From an uncultured Bacteroidia bacterium (GTDB taxonomy: Bacteria > Bacteroidota > Bacteroidia > Bacteroidales > F082), in NCBI GenBank assembly GCA_913009755.1, contig CAJVWU010000042.1, positions 1 through 37,027 of the forward strand: a DNA stretch of 37,027 bases, read 5' to 3'. Each line of letters opens with the position of its first letter. The stretch's first letter is position 1. Position numbers and translations under genes: made by a program. Below are positions 6,819 to 15,018 of the stretch, in pieces. The notes beneath the pieces are model-generated. The model searched no databases and was not told the origin of the DNA. It worked only from the letters and a program-made list of their open reading frames with translations.

Positions 6819-6846
6819 ATAATTATGGCGAATTCGCCATAATTAT
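6819..6846. repeat. Perfect 28-bp palindrome
   Basis: Positions 6819-6846 are perfectly self-complementary with no loop, centred on GGCGAATTCGCC, with ATAATTAT arms. It lies 36 bp upstream of a -7 promoter element, a location that suggests an operator or upstream regulator site. The gene now behind the promoter is a truncated remnant, so the original regulated gene may be gone. Confidence 0.75.
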
Positions 6847-6881
6847 AAATATTCTTGCCGGTCATAAACGCCAAAAAAGAA

Positions 6882-6901
6882 TAACTTTGTCATGTGACAA
6901 A
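6882..6901 (+). promoter_or_regulatory. -7 promoter element overlapped by a 16-bp inverted repeat
   Basis: TAACTTTG at 6882-6889 matches the Bacteroidetes -7 element. TTTGTCA (6886-6892) and TGACAAA (6895-6901) form an inverted repeat that covers the element's end and the expected transcription start, a typical repressor position. The nearest upstream TTG (6855-6857) is 24 nt away, slightly too far for an ideal match. Confidence 0.5.
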
Positions 6902-6910
6902 AATCAGGAA

Positions 6911-8217
6911 ATGCCGGTAACCAAACTGAACCTGCTGCTCAAAGCCCTCGAAGGCGAAACACAGGCCTCCATCAACCAGCAGATGAGCTTATTCCACGAA
7001 CGGGTGCTGCCCAACCTCGACAACAATATAAAATGCGGCAACTCCCTCACCGGCACGGACTTTTTCGACAACCAGCTTGACCTGTTCGGCGGACAGCTCA
7101 AAAAAATAAACGCCTTCGACTGGGAACAGGGATTCCCGGAAGTGTTTCAACAAGGGGGATTTGATGCGGTGATTGGGAATCCACCGTATGTGATGCTTCA
7201 AACTTTAGAGTGAGAACGTTTTGATTATGCTTTAAGAAAATATACAAGTGCCAAATACAAAATAGACACATATCAACTATTCATGGAGTTATCAATTGAC
7301 TTGTTGAAACCAAATGGCTTTTTGGGTTATATTACTCCAAATACATTTCTGAAAAATATACATTCTGAACCATTACGTAAATTTTTGCTTGAAAACACAG
7401 TAATTAGAGAAATCATGCTATTCCAATATTCAGTTTTTTCTAGTGCAAGCGTTGATGTTTCTATAAGCCTGTTTCAAAAGATTGATAAAGTTCCGTACAA
7501 GAATGAAATTGCAATAACAAATTCCCTTACAGCATTTGAAGTTAGGCTACTTCGCAAAATTAATCAATCATTTTTTAGAAAAAACAATCGACTAGAATTC
7601 AATGTTTCAGTCAGTGAATCAGATAATGTTATAATTAATAAAATTATTGAGAAATCGAAACCATTAGGAACATATGGCAAAGCTTATTTTGGTATTCAGA
7701 CCTATGATCGCAAACAGTTCGTTTCAGATAATAAGGAGAACAAAAACTACCAACCTATAATTGATGCTGGAAATATTTTATCGTTACCATCTTTTAGAAC
7801 CTACTGAATTTGTTTATTTCCATTCTGAAGCAATTAAGAGCGGTGGTAATGAATCGGTTTATAGACAAACACGAATAGGTATCCGCCAAATAGGTCAAGT
7901 TCCTATTGCAACCATAATTCCTAAAGATATTTTTGCACTAAACACAATGTATAATGTATATTTAAAAGAACATACAGATTATTCCCTCAATTTTCTTTTA
8001 GCAATAATCAATTCTAAAGTCAACCAGTTCGTTTGGCAAAAAATGCACTTTGATGAAAAAAAGACCTTTCTTAAAATAAAAAAGGAAGCAATTTTATCTA
8101 TTCCTATTCCAATCATTGACTTTGCAAATCATATAGAAAAAGACAGATGAACTGGTGTATGAACTTTACGGCTTAACAGAAGAAGAAATCAAAATTGTGA
8201 AGGGGGTTAAGGGCTAA
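6911..8217 (+). pseudogene. Decayed type IIG (Eco57I-like) restriction-modification enzyme
   Basis: The surviving sequence starts inside the methyltransferase domain (KLNLLLKALEGETQASINQQ, then NLDNNIKCGNSLTGTDFF and FDAVIGNPPYVM with catalytic motif IV NPPY). It runs through the region after NPPY (FMELSIDLLKPNGFLGYITP) into the target-recognition domain and ends with DELVYELYGLTEEEIKIV. Lesions seen: no N-terminal nuclease or SAM motif I; an in-frame TGA at 7211-7213 (the same frame resumes with ERFDYALRKY); an extra T in the run 7777-7780, where one base fewer restores GN-Y-RYHLLEP; and a frame change near 8146 with much of the recognition domain deleted. Positions 6911-7200 are GC-rich and the rest AT-rich, hinting at a mosaic origin. 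Confidence 0.8.
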
Positions 8218-8222
8218 GGCCC
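8211..8222. repeat. Short hairpin just before the IS200-type transposase
   Basis: GGGC at 8211-8214 pairs with GCCC at 8219-8222 across a TAAG loop, ending directly before the ATG at 8223. IS200/IS605 elements often carry end hairpins and a hairpin that hides the transposase start; this is a weak candidate for the latter. Confidence 0.3.
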
Positions 8223-8663
8223 ATGTCTTATGTAAAAATCTGGATACATGCAGTATGGGCTACCAAAAGCCGCAGAAAACTGTTAACGAAAGAAATCAGG
8301 CCAACAGTCTTTAAACATATCCATCAAAATGCGTTAAAAAAAGAAATATTCATAGATTGCGTGGGCGGCCACATTCAACATGTTCACTGTCTTTTCCGGT
8401 TAAAAAGTAATCAGACCATTGAGAATGTGATGCGACTGTTAAAAGGAGAATCCTCATTTTGGATTAACAAACAGAAATTGACCAAAAGCAAATTTGGCTG
8501 GAAGGATAAATATTATGCCGTATCCGTCAGCGAATCCCATGTTGAAAGGGGCAGAAAGTATATCCTGAACCAGGAAGCCCATCACAGCAAAAGGACATTT
8601 CAGCAGGAATATGAGGAATTCATTGAGAAATACGGGTTTCAGGAATTCAAAGATATGGATTAG
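8223..8663 (+). mobile_element. tnpA: IS200/IS605-family Y1 transposase (TnpA), intact
   Basis: This 146-residue protein has the HUH-nuclease signature of single-strand transposases: HVH at residues 53-55 for the metal, catalytic Tyr113 in KYILNQE, and the supporting Gln117. The segment LLKGESSFWINKQKL and the ending NQEAHHSKRTFQQEYEEFIE are typical of Bacteroidetes members. No accessory tnpB is present, so it would be an IS200-like single-gene element. It begins 6 bp after the restriction-modification remnant's stop. Element ends were not resolved. It looks functional, unlike all neighbouring transposase pieces. Confidence 0.88.
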
Positions 8664-8728
8664 AAAAAGTCGGACAAGCATTTTTTCCCTGCCCTACAGA
8701 GCAGGATACAATAAATAGAAAAAAATCC

Positions 8729-8736
8729 TAATTTTG
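8729..8736 (+). promoter_or_regulatory. Putative -7 element of the aldo/keto reductase gene
   Basis: TAATTTTG matches TAnnTTTG, 28 bp before the ATG at 8765. No clear TTG is seen at the right upstream spacing. Confidence 0.35.
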
Positions 8737-8764
8737 GCTTTAGCCTTTAACAGAAATAATCCCA

Positions 8765-9667
8765 ATGACCAAAGTCCCTCTCACCGCCGGCCTCTCTTTC
8801 TCCCGCATCATCCACGGCTTGTGGCGGCTGCCGGATTGGAATATGACAACCAAAGAACTGCTGGACTTTATCCGGCAGGCCATGGATATGGGCGTGACCA
8901 CCTTCGACCATGCCGACATTTACGGCGATTTCAGTTGCGAAAAGCTGTTCGGTGATGCACTCGCCCCGGAACCGGGGTTGCGGCAGAAAATACAAATTGT
9001 CACCAAGTGCGGCATCAAACCGGTGACGAAGAAATATCCCGGAAGGAAGATCAAAGTGTATGATTACAGCAGGGAATACATCTTCCGGTCGGTGGAGAAC
9101 GCATTGGCCAATTTCCGGACGGATTACATTGACGTGCTGCTGGTACACCGCCCCTCGCCGATGCTTAACCCGGAGGAGTTGGCAGCGGCCTTTGCATACC
9201 TGAAACAAAGCGGAAAGGTGCTGCATTTCGGTGTGTCCAACTTCACACCCGGGCAGTACGACATGCTGAATTCATACCTCGATGACAAGCCGGTGACCAA
9301 CCAGGTGGAGATATCGCCCCTTTGCCTGGAGCATTTCGAAAACGGGAACATGGACTTTTTCCTGAAAGAACGGATCAAACCCATGGCATGGTCGCCGCTG
9401 GGCGCTGGCCGGATATTCAAACCCGAAACCGAACAGGAACACAGGGTATTCGAAGCGCTGACGGAAATAGCGGAAGAACTGAATACGGATTCCGTTGACA
9501 AAGTGGCTTATGCATGGCTTTTAAAACATCCCGCCGGCATCATGCCCGTTGCAGGTACGGGCAGCATCGGACGGTTGAAACTCGCCGTTGAGGCGCTGGA
9601 CCTGGACATGTCGCTGGAACAGTGGTTCAGGATATATGTGGCTTCTACGGGGGAGGAGTTGCCGTAA
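8765..9667 (+). CDS. Aldo/keto reductase (YdhF-like)
   Basis: A 300-residue (alpha/beta)8-barrel oxidoreductase that would reduce carbonyl compounds with NADPH in the cytoplasm. The catalytic tetrad is visible: D48 and Y53 in FDHADIYGDF, K81 in VTKCGI and H128 in LLVHRPSP. Further family marks are GVSNFTPGQY, the NQVEISPL strand and AWSPLGAGRIF; near the C-terminus MPVAGTGSIGRL holds the cofactor phosphate-binding region. The pattern resembles YdhF-type reductases of unknown physiological substrate. It marks the return to ordinary chromosomal sequence after the mobile region and appears to be transcribed alone. Confidence 0.93.
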   Translation: MTKVPLTAGLSFSRIIHGLWRLPDWNMTTKELLDFIRQAMDMGVTTFDHADIYGDFSCEKLFGDALAPEPGLRQKIQIVTKCGIKPVTKKYPGRKIKVYDYSREYIFRSVENALANFRTDYIDVLLVHRPSPMLNPEELAAAFAYLKQSGKVLHFGVSNFTPGQYDMLNSYLDDKPVTNQVEISPLCLEHFENGNMDFFLKERIKPMAWSPLGAGRIFKPETEQEHRVFEALTEIAEELNTDSVDKVAYAWLLKHPAGIMPVAGTGSIGRLKLAVEALDLDMSLEQWFRIYVASTGEELP

Positions 9668-9723
9668 AGATTTTATTTTTGAAAAGAATTGACAGCATTC
9701 GTTTTTATCAGTAAAACCAAATT

Positions 9724-10236
9724 ATGCAAATCAAACCAATCACATCAAAAGAATATTTCAAAGGAATAAGGATTGTTCATTTTGCCCTGGTGGCCGGGCA
9801 GGTTTTTTTTGCACTCATCACCTTGTTTTTACTTCAGGTGGGCAAACTGGATATGGAAGGGCAGGGATTAATAAATGTTTTTATTTTCATCCTTCCGTTG
9901 TTCGTCGTTGCCGGAATTATCGCAAGCCAGGTTATGTTTAAGATCAAGTTGAAAGAGGTGAAGAAGAAGATAAATTTATCTGAAAAGTTAATTGATTACC
10001 GCTCGGCACTCATCGTCAGATATGCATTGCTTGAAGGGCCTTCCTTTTTTGCCATCGTTGTCTATATGTTTACGGGCGAACTGATGTTCCTCGGCATGGC
10101 GGTATTGATCATTCTCATTTTTCTGTTTATCAGCCCATCTGTTGAAAAAGCCGGAAATGACCTGGAACTCGGGCAGAAAGAGAAACAAATGCTGGCTGAT
10201 CCCAATTCGGTAGTGGATGAAATTAAAACAAAATGA
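9724..10236 (+). CDS. Small four-helix inner-membrane protein, function unknown
   Basis: 170 residues with four predicted membrane helices, at about 18-40, 50-70, 98-116 and 121-140. A short charged cytosolic loop (KIKLKEVKKKINLSEKLID) lies between helices two and three, and the tail is polar (about 142-170). The LEGPSF motif at the start of helix three is the most distinctive element. No catalytic motif is recognisable and no domain family can be named with confidence. Both neighbours are unrelated in function. Confidence 0.75.
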   Translation: MQIKPITSKEYFKGIRIVHFALVAGQVFFALITLFLLQVGKLDMEGQGLINVFIFILPLFVVAGIIASQVMFKIKLKEVKKKINLSEKLIDYRSALIVRYALLEGPSFFAIVVYMFTGELMFLGMAVLIILIFLFISPSVEKAGNDLELGQKEKQMLADPNSVVDEIKTK

Positions 10237-10282
10237 GTTCATTTATTTAGAAGATTTTCATAACAGCTTTCAGGTACATACT

Positions 10283-11161
10283 ATGAAAACACTAACAACA
10301 CTTCTGCTTACCATCATCATCCTTTTTGCCACATGCAAAAAAGAATCGGGGGTGAACCGAAAAGCCAAATGGATTAAAAATGCATTCAAAGCGTTGAACG
10401 GGGAAAACTACCCGCGAGTAAAAGCCATATCGTGGTGGAACGAGAATTTTGACAATTCACTGCTGCGAATTGATTCATCACCCGAGGGGCTGGTGGCTTA
10501 CCGGTCAGGGGTCAGCTCTTCTTATTTTTCAAATAACTGGAGCGATTCAATCCGTTTTCCTTCTGTAGCGGTTTCCGTTATTCATGCCACAGGCAAGATT
10601 CCATTTATCAGGATGATGGTAAGGTCGGATTTTGAGGAAGGCGGCCCCGATCCGCGATACACCATGCAGCGGATCATTGACGGCGATTTCGACGGAGAAC
10701 TTATCCGCTGGGCAATGGAGGCAGCCCAAACCGGTATTCCGTTGCTTGCGGAATTCGGTACGGAGGTCAACGGCAACTGGTTCCCGTGGAACGGACAATA
10801 TAGCGGAGGCGGGACGACCACCGGATACGGTGACCCTGCTCTGCCTGACGGCCCCGAAAGGTTCAGGGATGCTTACCGGCACATCATTGACATCTGCAAT
10901 GCCCACGGTGCAACCAACATCACCTGGTTTTTCCATGTGGATGCCTACAGCCAGCCGGACGACCCCTGGAATAACTTTGAAAACTATTATCCGGGTGACG
11001 ATTACATTGACTGGCTGGGGGTGAGCGTTTACGGCCCGCAGGAGACCGGAGACGAGTATCAGGAGTTTTCGGAAATACTAAATGATGTTTATCCCGCCTT
11101 GTCCGGTTTATCGAATAAACCCATTGCCATCCTTGAGTTTGCAATTACAGAAATGAATTAA
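10283..11161 (+). CDS. GH26-like beta-mannanase lipoprotein, probably C-terminally truncated
   Basis: The ATG at 10283 gives a lipoprotein signal (MKTLTTLLLTIIILFATC, lipidated Cys18). The mature part resembles glycoside hydrolase family 26: acid/base Glu161 in AEFGTEVNGNWFPW and nucleophile Glu285 in PIAILEFA, on a TIM barrel that would cleave beta-mannan-type chains at the cell surface. The frame ends only seven residues after the nucleophile, where family members normally continue through the last strand and helix. It may therefore be truncated, although both catalytic residues remain. There is no SusCD pair nearby, so it is not in a classical polysaccharide locus. Confidence 0.75.
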   Translation: MKTLTTLLLTIIILFATCKKESGVNRKAKWIKNAFKALNGENYPRVKAISWWNENFDNSLLRIDSSPEGLVAYRSGVSSSYFSNNWSDSIRFPSVAVSVIHATGKIPFIRMMVRSDFEEGGPDPRYTMQRIIDGDFDGELIRWAMEAAQTGIPLLAEFGTEVNGNWFPWNGQYSGGGTTTGYGDPALPDGPERFRDAYRHIIDICNAHGATNITWFFHVDAYSQPDDPWNNFENYYPGDDYIDWLGVSVYGPQETGDEYQEFSEILNDVYPALSGLSNKPIAILEFAITEMN

Positions 11162-11369
11162 CATCATCAGTTTAACTGAAGAACCATCCGGGCTCTGTCG
11201 GAAAGTTTATCTAGAAATGAAGTTTGCTTTCCGGCAAAACTTTTATCAGTATCTAAAACCCTTTGAATAAAAAGCTGCCCGGACAATATCCCCGGAGTGC
11301 AGTGCGTTATCAAACCTAAATTGAAGATCGTAAAAATCCCGTTTTATTCCCACATAAACTTACCCTCAC

Positions 11370-11377
11370 TATCTTTG
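11370..11377 (+). promoter_or_regulatory. Putative -7 element upstream of the YD-repeat-like gene
   Basis: TATCTTTG matches TAnnTTTG, 26 bp before the ATG at 11404. No TTG lies at the usual upstream distance. Confidence 0.4.
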
Positions 11378-11403
11378 TCCGGTCAATAAAAAAAATTTAA
11401 CCC

Positions 11404-12306
11404 ATGAGCAAGGTCAAAAAACTGGTCAAATACATTGTCTTCGCCGGTGACGATGACGAAATAAAACATCAATACAAAAGCTTCTTGCAGGAGTTTGACG
11501 AACGGGGAAACAGTATCCGTGAAGTTGAATATACACCGGACGGCGAGATTGAAAATGCGGCAAAATACAAATACGATGAAAAAAACCGCCTCACCGAAGA
11601 AGTACATTATTACGGAGACGAGGTAAGTGAAATAATAAGGTACAAACTGGATGAAAATGGCAAGCGCACCGAAGTGGAAACCACGTATGCCGATGAATCG
11701 AAATCCGTTAAGAAGATCATCAGGGACGGCAATACGATCACGATGAAGGCCTTTGATGAAGACGGTGACCCCGAAGAGGAAGACCGGATAAAATATGATG
11801 AACAGGGCAGGGTGGCCGAAGAGGTTAAGTTGGATGAAAACAGCAAAACCGTTAATCGCAGTGTTTACGAGTACAACGAAAATGGGAAATTACTGAACAA
11901 AACCGAATATGAGGGCGAAGACGGCGCTTTCATAAAAACAACACCCGAATATGACGAACATGATCAGGTGATCAGCGAAACGCAGGTCACCGATAAGGGA
12001 AATCTTGTCAACCGGATCTTTTTTGAATACAACGATCAGGGCGACCGCATTACCTGGCAGAACAACCACCATGTTCACCGTGTGGTGTATGACGATCACC
12101 GAAGGCCCGTAATCGAAGAAACCAAAAACAGGGTAAACAACCTGCTTGAAAACTTTACGGAATACAAATACAACAACCAGGGGCTTGTATCGGAAGAACG
12201 CACCTTCAGCCTGGGTGACCAATATCAAATCGAAGGCGGTATGTTCGGGGGCAGCAGCTCCGATTTTGTGATTACAAAGTATGAATATGAGTTTTATAAG
12301 GAATAA
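11404..12306 (+). CDS. YD/RHS-repeat-like acidic protein, no signal peptide
   Basis: This 300-residue protein is made of about ten imperfect units of 20-25 residues with the pattern Y-x-Y-D/N-E-x-G/N-R/K-L-x-E-E, for example YKYDEKNRLTEEVHYYGD, IKYDEQGRVAEEVKLDE and YEYNENGKLLNKTEYEGED. This is the beta-strand repeat of RHS/YD proteins. Unlike large RHS toxins it has no signal peptide, core cap or toxin tip and is strongly acidic. It may form a short beta-sheet ribbon in the cytoplasm. Its 3' end overlaps a possible early ATG of the next gene (12281), but the likelier start of that gene is 12314, 7 bp after this stop. Confidence 0.7.
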   Translation: MSKVKKLVKYIVFAGDDDEIKHQYKSFLQEFDERGNSIREVEYTPDGEIENAAKYKYDEKNRLTEEVHYYGDEVSEIIRYKLDENGKRTEVETTYADESKSVKKIIRDGNTITMKAFDEDGDPEEEDRIKYDEQGRVAEEVKLDENSKTVNRSVYEYNENGKLLNKTEYEGEDGAFIKTTPEYDEHDQVISETQVTDKGNLVNRIFFEYNDQGDRITWQNNHHVHRVVYDDHRRPVIEETKNRVNNLLENFTEYKYNNQGLVSEERTFSLGDQYQIEGGMFGGSSSDFVITKYEYEFYKE

Positions 12307-12313
12307 AAATAAT

Positions 12314-13297
12314 ATGTTGAAGAGCTTTGGTTTTATTATACTGATATTTCTTTCCGTAAGTTGTCATAAACCAAGTGACAATAACGATCAGAATGAAAAC
12401 GGACTTTTCACAAAAACAATTGTTACGGACGGAGTGTCAAGAAGATATGCGGTTTATATACCCGCAGGCCTGGGAAATTCTCCCGTACCGTTGATTCTCG
12501 AATTACATGGCGGCGGCATCTATATTGAAGATATGACGGGGGAAAGCGGACACAAAACACCTTACAAATTGTGGATGAACCTTGCTGACAGGGAAAAGTT
12601 CATTGTGGTTTATCCCGAAGGATTGAACGGCTCTTACGGGAAACCTACCTGGAATGATTGCCGGGCAAACTCCAAAGTCAGTTCAACTGCGGATGATGTG
12701 CTGTTTATTTCAACTTTGATCAATGAACTGTCTTCAAAATATAACATTGACCTCTCCCGGGTATATGTCTCAGGAACTTCGAACGGCGGACTGATGGCTC
12801 TGCGGCTTGCCGTGGAATTGTCGGATAAGATTGCAGCCGTTGCAGCAATTGCTGCAGCCATGCCCGACAGTTCCGAGTGCGGCTCACCTGTCAATCCTGT
12901 GTCGGTATTGTTTATGAACGGAACCGATGATAACCATTTGCCTTATAACGGCGGAACATTGTCAGATCCGCCAAGCCCTGATAACGGAACAGTTTATTCA
13001 ACGGAAACATCTGTAAAAATATGGATAACTTTCGATCAGACCGATACGGTTCCCGTAATCTATGTTTTTCCGGACCTGGAGCCGGATGATGGTGGAATTG
13101 TTACCAGATACACCTATTCAAACGGCATGCAGGGAACGGAAGTTGTTTTGTATAAAATAAACGGTGGGGGACATTCCGCACCAAGTATCAAAGAACAATA
13201 TTCTGCGTTGTTTGAGAAATATTTCAATAAACAAAATCATGATATTGAAATGACAACGGAGGCCTGGAACTTCTTTAAGGAGAAAAGACGGAATTAG
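12314..13297 (+). CDS. Secreted CE1/LpqC-like esterase lipoprotein
   Basis: Starting at ATG 12314 the protein has a lipoprotein signal peptide ending in SVSC (Cys17). It is an alpha/beta hydrolase of the polyhydroxybutyrate-depolymerase/feruloyl-esterase type. Oxyanion region LELHGGG at 62-68; nucleophile Ser156 in VSGTSNGGL; acid Asp205 or Asp206 in NGTDDNHLPY; His287 in NGGGHSAP. Such enzymes cleave esters on plant polysaccharides or polyesters outside the cell. It lies 7 bp after the YD-repeat gene, so they may be co-transcribed, and its substrate may be related to the nearby GH26-like protein. The substrate is not determinable from sequence. Confidence 0.88.
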   Translation: MLKSFGFIILIFLSVSCHKPSDNNDQNENGLFTKTIVTDGVSRRYAVYIPAGLGNSPVPLILELHGGGIYIEDMTGESGHKTPYKLWMNLADREKFIVVYPEGLNGSYGKPTWNDCRANSKVSSTADDVLFISTLINELSSKYNIDLSRVYVSGTSNGGLMALRLAVELSDKIAAVAAIAAAMPDSSECGSPVNPVSVLFMNGTDDNHLPYNGGTLSDPPSPDNGTVYSTETSVKIWITFDQTDTVPVIYVFPDLEPDDGGIVTRYTYSNGMQGTEVVLYKINGGGHSAPSIKEQYSALFEKYFNKQNHDIEMTTEAWNFFKEKRRN

Positions 13298-13364
13298 ATT
13301 AAACATCCGTGACCAAAACCATTTTGAGCTATATTCGTTGAAAAATATAACATAATTTAACCCG

Positions 13365-13580
13365 GTGAAAACAAAAAAAAATAAACCGCGTCTTGACCCG
13401 ATGACCCAAAACCCCGATAACTGGAAATGGATTTTTTACTTTAACCCCAAAGACCCGAGAATAACAGTTCCAAAAATGAACCCGTTATTTGGATGGACTT
13501 TGAATTTAGGCAACCTGTATTCCTATTTGATTATTATTGGTTTTGTCCTGATCATATTGGCGTTTAAATATTTTTTATAA
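13365..13580 (+). CDS. DUF5808-like small membrane protein
   Basis: A 71-residue protein with a GTG start at 13365. The front part NPDNWKWIFYFNPKDPRITV, then P-K-x-N-P-L-F-G-W-T-L-N, fits the short DUF5808 motif (a water-exposed unit with conserved W, Y/F-N, D-R and G-W-T-N positions). A single C-terminal membrane helix follows (about 52-70, SYLIIIGFVLIILAFKYF). It would be anchored in the inner membrane with the domain on one face. The function of the family is unknown. Confidence 0.7.
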   Translation: MKTKKNKPRLDPMTQNPDNWKWIFYFNPKDPRITVPKMNPLFGWTLNLGNLYSYLIIIGFVLIILAFKYFL

Positions 13581-13696
13581 AAAGCTTTTCCGGAAATCAC
13601 CCTGTTCGTAAGCCGTCTTCCCGTCAGATGTTAACTGGACGTTAATTTCATGGGTTAATCGGATTTTTAAAAAACGAAAACTTTACAAAACACAAT

Positions 13697-13704
13697 TAAC
13701 TTTG
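13697..13704 (+). promoter_or_regulatory. Putative -7 element of the CHAD gene
   Basis: TAACTTTG matches TAnnTTTG, 11 bp before the ATG at 13716, which implies a very short or absent leader. Confidence 0.4.
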
Positions 13705-13715
13705 CATTCAATATT

Positions 13716-14552
13716 ATGGGAATGGGATCACCGGCTACAAACGGCTTTTTAAATTATTTCAATCGGCGCACAGAAGAATTTCTCAGGCGGGTACGGAATG
13801 TCAAAAACACATTGGATGATGAAAACATTCACCAATTGCGCGTTGAAGTGAAAAAGATCAGGTCGGTTTTGAAGCTACTTGATGACATTGCCGAAGACGG
13901 AATTAACATTAAGGAATACAGGAAAATGTTATCCCGCCTGTTTAAGCCGGCGGGAAAACTAAGGGAGACCAACATCAACCTGGGCTTACTTGACCAACAT
14001 ACAGATTTCTCATTAACCACCTACCGGCAATATCTTCAGGGTAAAACGGATAAGCAAATCCTGAAATTTCTTTTGGCACTAAAACGTTTTGATGACAACT
14101 TATTTGCAGAATACAATAAAAAAATACTGGAACAAACCGGATTATATGAAACGGCAAAAATGCTGGCACATGCCGATCAATATATCCGGAAAGAACTGGA
14201 TCGCGTAAATTGGTTAAAGCCTGAGATCAACCGGAAAAAGAAACTTCATCATATCAGGAAACGCCTGAAAACACTGGGATATATCCTGAATATAACCCTT
14301 GAGGTTCAAAATGATGAGAACAGGGAAGGCTTTTACCTGCTGGTTAAAGATACGGAAACCCTTATCGGCGACTGGCACGACCTGGCCATGTTCCGAAATT
14401 CATTAAAAAAGTTCATTGCTCAACATCCCGGTTATTCCGGAGAAGGTGAGATGAACCGGCTGATTTCCGCGATTAACCGTGAAATAACGGAACAGATTTC
14501 TCTGATTGCCATAAACCTGGACAGGCTCACGGATAATATCGTTACGATTTAA
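13716..14552 (+). CDS. CHAD-domain protein (polyphosphate-binding helical domain)
   Basis: 278 residues of helices carrying the conserved CHAD marks: IHQLRVEVKKIRSVLKLL at about 38-55 (the H-x-x-R-V-x-x-K-K-x-R signature), then a second half with LHHIRKRLKTLGYIL and GDWHDLAMFR at about 175-230. CHAD domains bind polyphosphate through a basic cleft lined by these His, Arg and Lys residues and can occur with CYTH triphosphatases or on polyphosphate granules. No CYTH partner is found in this window. The protein is cytoplasmic and appears to be its own unit. Confidence 0.85.
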   Translation: MGMGSPATNGFLNYFNRRTEEFLRRVRNVKNTLDDENIHQLRVEVKKIRSVLKLLDDIAEDGINIKEYRKMLSRLFKPAGKLRETNINLGLLDQHTDFSLTTYRQYLQGKTDKQILKFLLALKRFDDNLFAEYNKKILEQTGLYETAKMLAHADQYIRKELDRVNWLKPEINRKKKLHHIRKRLKTLGYILNITLEVQNDENREGFYLLVKDTETLIGDWHDLAMFRNSLKKFIAQHPGYSGEGEMNRLISAINREITEQISLIAINLDRLTDNIVTI

Positions 14553-14585
14553 GGTAACTCTAATATATAAAATACGTAAAGATTT

Positions 14586-14603
14586 AAGGCTGGTAATAGC
14601 CTT
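14586..14603. terminator. Hairpin between the CHAD gene and the next unit
   Basis: AAGGCT at 14586-14591 pairs with AGCCTT at 14598-14603, followed by a T-rich stretch (TGTTATTATTTT). It is a plausible but weak terminator for the CHAD gene. Confidence 0.4.
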
Positions 14604-14626
14604 GTTATTATTTTAAATTTTAATCC

Positions 14627-15010
14627 ATGTCAAATCAGGAAGCTGACAGGCAGTTAATCATTTTAGGGCTTGAGATGTATGATACGGTAACCCGTTTATA
14701 CAATCGGAAAAGTGAAAAGGATAAATTGGTCTTTACATTACAGGGCTTGTCATTTTTTATTTACCAGGAGGAAGAAAACGGCGATATGCTCCTCGAAATT
14801 GATATGGAGGGAGCCAGGTATTTTTTCAGGATGAAACGTAAAGGCTGGTTAACCATCTTTGAAAGTAAAAATATTGTGAAACGCGAGCGCTTTAAAATGA
14901 AATTTGATCACGATAAGATGCGCTTTACCTATCGTGGTGACCGGGACTTTTGTATGGAGATCTGCCCTAACCTGATCAACCTGGTCGGTGGGGGGATAAT
15001 TAATAATTAG
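14627..15010 (+). CDS. Small protein of unknown function preceding the GYF/SPOR-like gene
   Basis: 127 residues, no signal peptide and no membrane helix. It is rich in beta strands with alternating charge (LLEIDMEGARYFFRMKRKGW, then RERFKMKFDHDKMRF), which suggests a compact beta-sandwich, plus an N-terminal helix (QEADRQLIILGLEMYDTVTRLY). It ends 8 bp before the ATG of the next gene, so the two are surely co-transcribed and perhaps partner in the cell envelope. I do not recognise the family. Confidence 0.7.
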   Translation: MSNQEADRQLIILGLEMYDTVTRLYNRKSEKDKLVFTLQGLSFFIYQEEENGDMLLEIDMEGARYFFRMKRKGWLTIFESKNIVKRERFKMKFDHDKMRFTYRGDRDFCMEICPNLINLVGGGIINN

Positions 15011-15018
15011 TGAGGACG

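Noticed and set aside
13324-13330. A TGAGCTA word upstream of the DUF5808 gene, like the Fic operator
   Set aside because: Single copy without partner at 21 bp spacing; expected by chance in a window of this size.
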